DNA of 64,000 nucleotides from Kibdelosporangium persicum (GTDB lineage: Bacteria; Actinomycetota; Actinomycetes; Mycobacteriales; Pseudonocardiaceae). The stretch is taken from assembly GCF_013280595.1 (NCBI RefSeq), contig NZ_JAAATY010000021.1, positions 62,001 through 126,000 on the forward strand. The letters are read 5' to 3'. The position numbers were made by a program, and so were the translations under genes. The notes beneath the pieces were generated by a model. The model was not told the origin of the DNA. It searched no databases and saw nothing but the letters and a program-made list of their open reading frames with translations. Of the stretch, positions 59,943 through 64,000 are shown one piece after another. Numbering within the stretch: the first letter of the stretch is position 1; the number at the start of each line of letters is the position of its first letter.

Positions 59943-61292
59943 TTAAGACGAGCGGCCGCGTTCCAACCGGCGCGGAGCGGCGAACCGGCGCAGTGCCGGG
60001 GCAACCGGACGGCCGTCGAGCAAGCCGGTCACGCTCCCGGCCTCCAACGCCTTGCGATAGACAGACAACGCTTCGGCGGCAGCGTCCACTGTGTGCTGTA
60101 CGTCCGACTCGGTGTGCGCGGCCGAGATCACGAAGGACTGGCCGAGCACACCACGGCGCAACAACTCCTGGAGGAACAGCGTCCGGAACGCCTGGGACGG
60201 GTGGCCTTCCGGGTCCCTGGTAGTGAAGACGAGGCACGACGGCCTGCCGATCACCGAGACGTGCGCGGCGATCCCGAGGTCGGTGGCGGCGGAATTCACG
60301 CCATCAGCGAGAGTTCTGCCCGCCCGTTCCATTGCCCTAACGGGCTCTTCCGAGGCGTAGGCCTTGACAACGGCCCGGAAAGCCGCCAGCGACATCGATT
60401 CAGGGCCGTGTGTGGTGGACAGCAGGAAGACCCTCGGCTCACCGGTGCGCAACCCGCCGAGTTCCATCAGCTGCCGCTTGCCCGCCAACGCGGAGATCGG
60501 GAAGCCGTTGCCCATCGCCTTGCCCCAGCAGGACAAGTCCGGCGTCACCCCGTAACACTTCTGCGCACCACCGGCCGACCAGCGGAAACCCGTGATCATC
60601 TCGTCGAAGACGAGCACCGTCCCGTGGTCGTCGCACAGTTTGCGCACCCCTTCGAGGAAACCCGGTGCCGGCTCGGCGAGCGCGGTCGCCGCCTCCAGCA
60701 CCACCGCGGCGAACTGTCCACTGTGCGCGGTCAAGAGGTCGTGCAGGGAATCCAGGTCGTTGTACCGGAATCGGTGAACGCTGTCGACCGTCGACTGTGG
60801 TATGCCCGCGTCCATCGGGGTCGTGCCGATGAACCAGTCGTCCACGGAGTAGAACGGCTGGTCGCAGATCGCGACCAGCTCCCGGCCGGTGGCCGCGCGC
60901 GCCAGCCGGACCGCGGCGGTCGTCGCGTCCGAGCCGTTCTTGGCGAACTTCACCATGTCGGCGCCGGGCACCAGGCTCAGGAAGTCCTCGGCCGCCCGGA
61001 GTTCCAGCTCGGTCGGCCGGGAGAAGCTCAGCCCGTTGGCCAGTTCGTCCCGTACGGCCTCGATGACCGGTTCGTAGGCGTGTCCCAAAGTGACACTGCG
61101 CAGGCCCATGCCGTACTCGACATAGGAGTTCCCGTCGACGTCCCACACGGTCGCCCCTTTGCCCCTTGTCAGGACGGGAGCCATGCCCTCCGGGTACTGG
61201 TCGGCACCGCGCGCATAGGTGTGCGCACCGCCGGGCACCAGTTCGTGCAGACGTTGTTGCAGCTCGGTGGACCTGCGGAAATCTCCGTTCAC
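59943..61292 (-). CDS. Class III aminotransferase (glutamate-1-semialdehyde aminomutase-like)
   Basis: The 449-residue PLP protein resembles HemL: LVPGGAHTYARGADQYPE at the N terminus, VDGNSYVEYGMGLRSVTLGHA, FAKNGSDATTAAVRLARAATGR, the Asp in LVFDEMITGFR and the PLP lysine in SCWGKAMGNGFPISALAGKR. The GTG at 61292 follows GGGAGG at eight bases. Within a polysaccharide locus it is more likely to make an amino-sugar or amino-acid building block than to act in haem synthesis; that is inference. It diverges from the WecB-type gene by 56 bp. Confidence 0.87.
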   Translation of the reverse strand: MNGDFRRSTELQQRLHELVPGGAHTYARGADQYPEGMAPVLTRGKGATVWDVDGNSYVEYGMGLRSVTLGHAYEPVIEAVRDELANGLSFSRPTELELRAAEDFLSLVPGADMVKFAKNGSDATTAAVRLARAATGRELVAICDQPFYSVDDWFIGTTPMDAGIPQSTVDSVHRFRYNDLDSLHDLLTAHSGQFAAVVLEAATALAEPAPGFLEGVRKLCDDHGTVLVFDEMITGFRWSAGGAQKCYGVTPDLSCWGKAMGNGFPISALAGKRQLMELGGLRTGEPRVFLLSTTHGPESMSLAAFRAVVKAYASEEPVRAMERAGRTLADGVNSAATDLGIAAHVSVIGRPSCLVFTTRDPEGHPSQAFRTLFLQELLRRGVLGQSFVISAAHTESDVQHTVDAAAEALSVYRKALEAGSVTGLLDGRPVAPALRRFAAPRRLERGRSS

Positions 61293-61348
61293 GTGCACAA
61301 CCTCCCACACTTCGTAGCCGCGCTGACACGGAGCGGTACCCTGCGCCG

Positions 61349-62104
61349 GTGACGAGGCGCGTACCAATTGGCACGGTAGTGGTCGACGCCCTGACCGAGG
61401 CGGAGGTCGTCCACCAGGTACGGGAGACCTGGCAGGACGGCGGCTGGATCCTGACGGCCAATGTGGACATCGTGCGTGCCATCAGCCGTGACCGTACCTT
61501 GGTCGAGCTGGCCTCCACCGCCACGCTGACCGTCGCCGACGGCATGCCGCTCGTCTGGGCCGGCCGCATCGCGGGCGAGGAGATCCCCGAGCGGGTCACC
61601 GGAAGCTCGTTGGTTCATACGCTCAGCCGCGCGGCCGCACTCGACGGCCGGTCGGTGTTCCTGCTCGGCGGCGCTCCTGGCGTCGCGGAGCGTGCGGCTG
61701 CCGTGCTTCAGGCCAACTCACCCGGCCTCAAGATCGCCGGTATCGCCGCGCCGCCCGTGGGCTTCGACGAGGACAAGGACAGCCTCCAGTCGGTGATCGA
61801 CTCGGTCGTGCTGGCCCAGCCGAACCTCGTGCTGATCGGGATGGGCTTCCCCAAGCAGGAGAAGCTGATCCAGCGGCTGCGCGCGATCATGCCGAACGCC
61901 TGGTACGTCGGCTGCGGCGCGGGCATCCCGATGGCGTCCGGCGACGCGAAGCGCGCACCGGAGCCGTTGCAGAGGATGGGCCTGGAATGGCTGCACCGGC
62001 TGGTCATGGAGCCACGCCGGCTGGCCCGCCGCTACCTGCGCGACGACCTGCCTTTCGCGCTCACGCTGCTCGCCGGGGCAGCCGTCCGCCGGCTCCGCCG
62101 CTGA
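61349..62104 (+). CDS. WecB/TagA/CpsF-family glycosyltransferase
   Basis: The 251-residue GT26-type protein has the family blocks TANVDIVRAI near the N terminus, TVADGMPLVWAGRI, GSSLVHTLS, FLLGGAPGVAERAA, and IGMGFPKQEKLIQR with WYVGCGAGIPMASGD. It transfers a sugar (ManNAc-type or related) to a lipid-linked acceptor, usually the second sugar of a repeat. The GTG at 61349 is the best start. A palindromic hairpin follows 6 bp after its stop. Confidence 0.9.
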   Translation: MTRRVPIGTVVVDALTEAEVVHQVRETWQDGGWILTANVDIVRAISRDRTLVELASTATLTVADGMPLVWAGRIAGEEIPERVTGSSLVHTLSRAAALDGRSVFLLGGAPGVAERAAAVLQANSPGLKIAGIAAPPVGFDEDKDSLQSVIDSVVLAQPNLVLIGMGFPKQEKLIQRLRAIMPNAWYVGCGAGIPMASGDAKRAPEPLQRMGLEWLHRLVMEPRRLARRYLRDDLPFALTLLAGAAVRRLRR

Positions 62105-62110
62105 TCAAGC

Positions 62111-62156
62111 CTCGTGAGTGTTTATCGGTGTTCTAACCCTGATAAACACTCACGAG
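62111..62156. terminator. Second copy of the CTCGTGAG palindromic hairpin
   Basis: CTCGTGAGTGTTTATC (62111-62126) and GATAAACACTCACGAG (62141-62156) form a 16-bp perfect stem around a 14-nt loop that again contains TTCTAACCC. It lies between convergent genes, as does the copy at 17404-17451. One stem pair differs between copies and is matched on both arms. Confidence 0.75.
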
Positions 62157-62160
62157 CAGG

Positions 62161-63237
62161 TCAGCGGGTTCGTGCTACTTCTTTGAGGACCTCGGCCAGG
62201 TGCTGGGCCTGGACGTCGGTGGTCAGCTCGCGCTCCAGCCGGGCACGGCCGGCCTGTCCCATGGCGTCCGCACGCTCGGGGTCGGCCATCAACGCGCCGA
62301 CGGCGGACGCGAACACCTCCACATCACCTGGCGGCACCACCAAACCATCGTGCCCGTGATTGAGGTAGCCCTCCAGGCCCTCGCTGGCGGTAACGACATA
62401 GGGACGTCCGCAAGCCATCGCTTCCAGGATCACGGACATGCCCGACCCGTGGATGTTGGGTTTCGTGGCGACCGCGACCACGTTCGCCGAGCCGTAGAAC
62501 TGCCGTCGCCTACGGCCGAGGTGCCCTCGGTGCAGCACGCCCAGATCGGACGGCAGTTCGACGTCGAGCTGAGTGGCCAGTTCCAGCCGGGTACCAGGCC
62601 TGTGGCGGCGAACGTCCGCGACGGCCTTGATCAACGTGTCGTGGTCGCGGTGGCCGTCGTCGCCGACGCTGGCCACGAGGTCACGGTCGACGTCGCCCTC
62701 GATCGGCCGGAACCAGTCACTGTCCACACCGAACGGGACGAACTTCAGCTTGTGCACGGGCACGTTCCACTCGTCACGCAGCACCGGGATCATGCCGTGC
62801 GCCTGGACGAACACCGCTTCCATGTTCTCGAGCGCCCGGCGAGCGGTGCGCAGGAACCTCTTCGAGCGGTTCTGCGGGTCGGTCAGCAGCTGCACACCGC
62901 TGACCACCGGTGGGCCGCCCGGCAACGAAGCCGCTGGGATACCGGTGAATTCGTCCCAGCAGAGCACGACGTCCGCACTGCGCCGGAGCGGGTTGTAGTG
63001 CGACGCGACGGCTTCGAACCACTCCAGGCCGCCGGCCCGGTCCCGTACCCGCCGGGCGATCGCGTTCGGGACCCGTCCGGTCAGGACTTCGCGGAACGCC
63101 ACGTCGACACCGTGCCCGCTCAACTGGTCGATGCCGAACGGGGTCGCGTTGGGGACCTCACCGGTAGCGTTACGGGCCGGCCATCCGGCCGCGTCGAGGT
63201 AGTGGATCAGCTCCACCCAGGCACGCACGCGCGACAA
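62161..63237 (-). CDS. Family 4 glycosyltransferase
   Basis: The 358-residue GT-B protein starts TTG (MSRVRAWVELIHYLDAAGWPA), with AGGAG about eight bases before the TTG supporting this start. It contains ADVVLCWDEFTGIPAASL, KLKFVPFGVDSDWFRP, SVGDDGHRDHDTLIKAV and the donor motif PNIHGSGMSVILEAMACGRPYVVT. It resembles its upstream neighbour closely, which suggests a tandem duplication. The donor sugar is unknown. It is 14 bp from the neighbour. Confidence 0.85.
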   Translation of the reverse strand: MSRVRAWVELIHYLDAAGWPARNATGEVPNATPFGIDQLSGHGVDVAFREVLTGRVPNAIARRVRDRAGGLEWFEAVASHYNPLRRSADVVLCWDEFTGIPAASLPGGPPVVSGVQLLTDPQNRSKRFLRTARRALENMEAVFVQAHGMIPVLRDEWNVPVHKLKFVPFGVDSDWFRPIEGDVDRDLVASVGDDGHRDHDTLIKAVADVRRHRPGTRLELATQLDVELPSDLGVLHRGHLGRRRRQFYGSANVVAVATKPNIHGSGMSVILEAMACGRPYVVTASEGLEGYLNHGHDGLVVPPGDVEVFASAVGALMADPERADAMGQAGRARLERELTTDVQAQHLAEVLKEVARTR

Positions 63238-63251
63238 AGTCAGACTCCTGA

Positions 63252-64000
63252 TCAGGTCGTGCGGATGAGTTCGGCCAACCGGGCGGCTTGCAGCTCGGTC
63301 GAGAAGTGCTGTTCGACCTTACGGCGTGCCGCCCGGCCCATCTCCTCGGCCATGGCGTCGTCGCCGAGCAGCCGCTGCACGCATTTGGCCAGCGCATCCT
63401 CGTCGCCGACCGGGTAGACGAGCCCGGTTCGCTCGTTCTCGACGTAATCGGTCAGGCCGGGGGTATCCGGAATCACTACCGGACGGCCACTGGCCATGGC
63501 CTCGAGGGTGACGGTCAACCCCGAGGCGTGGACGTTCGGTGTCGTCGCGATCGCGACGACACTGGCTCGGTGGTACAGATCCCTGATCTGTCCCTCGTTG
63601 AGGCCGATCCTGGCGAACCGCTGGGGAATCGGCAACCGGGTCGCGATCTCCAGGCGGGCGCCGGGCACCTTGGTGACCGCACGGATCAACGTGCCGTGGT
63701 CGCGGTGCCGGTCGTTGCCCGCGCTGACGACCAGGCCTTCCTCGGTTCTCGGGCGGGCCTGGAAGAAGTCCACGTCGATGCCGAGCGGGATGTGCTGTGC
63801 CTTGCGCACCCCCCAGTCCCGTTCCAGCCTCGGGATCATCGCGCTGGAGGACGCCCAGACCCGCGCCGCCCTGGGCAGGGCCCGTTTCGCAAACCAAGCA
63901 GTTGTTCTGTCCACTTCGTCGGTCAGCCAGACGACCCCGGTGATCACCGGCTTGCGGCGCTCCCGCAGTGCGGCGGGCACTCCGGAGTACTCGTCCCAGC
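63252..64000 (-). CDS. Family 4 glycosyltransferase (5' end beyond the window)
   Basis: The frame is open to the right edge, so the N terminus is missing; at least 248 residues are visible. WDEYSGVPAAL at the edge matches WDEFTGIPAAS of its neighbour. It has AARVWASSSAMIPRLE, IPLGIDVDFFQA, SAGNDRHRDHGTLIRAV and PNVHASGLTVTLEAMASGRPVVIPD. GTG at 63980 is an internal codon, not the likely start. It is paralogous to the 62161-63237 gene and probably co-transcribed with it. Confidence 0.85.
   Translation of the reverse strand, partial: WDEYSGVPAALRERRKPVITGVVWLTDEVDRTTAWFAKRALPRAARVWASSSAMIPRLERDWGVRKAQHIPLGIDVDFFQARPRTEEGLVVSAGNDRHRDHGTLIRAVTKVPGARLEIATRLPIPQRFARIGLNEGQIRDLYHRASVVAIATTPNVHASGLTVTLEAMASGRPVVIPDTPGLTDYVENERTGLVYPVGDEDALAKCVQRLLGDDAMAEEMGRAARRKVEQHFSTELQAARLAELIRTT

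Noticed and set aside
1-64000. tRNA and rRNA genes
   Set aside because: I looked for T-loop patterns (GGTTCRA) with acceptor stems and for rRNA-like stretches and found none that fold convincingly.

Overview
The window is high-GC actinomycete DNA. Many genes start with GTG, a few with TTG, and many neighbours overlap by ATGA or GTGA. It encodes MshA (mycothiol synthesis), a mycothiol-dependent-type enzyme, an HbhA-like protein and a DUF2516 protein. A member of the Pseudonocardiales (Amycolatopsis, Kibdelosporangium or Lentzea type) is most likely; this is inferred from gene content and order, not from a marker gene. I see no tRNA, rRNA or CRISPR array.

Region 1 (1-18.5 kb) is core chromosome. 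It keeps much of the gene set of the Mycobacterium tuberculosis Rv0474-Rv0489 stretch: an XRE regulator, an HbhA-like protein, DUF2516, murB, an LprQ-like L,D-transpeptidase, mshA, a YbjN protein and a phosphoglycerate mutase. Other genes lie between them: a DUF4349 lipoprotein gene broken by one in-frame TAG, purU, a LOG-family protein, a YbaK-family deacylase, hydrolases and methyltransferases. A 0.19 kb MITE-like element sits between the LOG and YbaK genes.

Region 2 (18.5-27.5 kb) holds metabolic and accessory genes: a 3-hydroxybutyrate dehydrogenase-type SDR with an MHS-family transporter and a PucR-type regulator, then a PhyH-type dioxygenase, an acetyltransferase, a CGNR zinc-finger regulator, a DUF445 protein and an aminotransferase. 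Most convergent pairs here overlap at their stop codons.

Region 3 (27.5-36.3 kb) is the most unusual. A TPR-CHAT protease candidate with an intact His/Cys pair is translationally coupled to an ECF-like sigma factor with a beta-rich tail. A subtilase without a signal peptide follows on the same strand, across a low-complexity polypurine gap with direct repeats. Next come a Thr/Val/Pro-rich secreted protein and a small HTH/Clp-N operon, whose leaderless promoter is overlaid by two copies of a TGTCAA-N6-TTGACA palindrome.

Region 4 (36.3-64 kb) is a large Wzx/Wzy-type exopolysaccharide locus. It holds a UDP-glucose dehydrogenase, a polyprenyl glycosylphosphotransferase, nine glycosyltransferase-type genes (eight glycosyltransferases and one GT39-like membrane protein), a flippase, a polymerase/ligase, a Wzz-like protein without its kinase, a FemAB/GNAT-type transferase, a polysaccharide deacetylase, an MFS protein, a HemL-like aminotransferase and a 1364-residue secreted protein with three 273-residue DUF4082 modules. 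The locus runs past the right edge, where a glycosyltransferase gene is cut.
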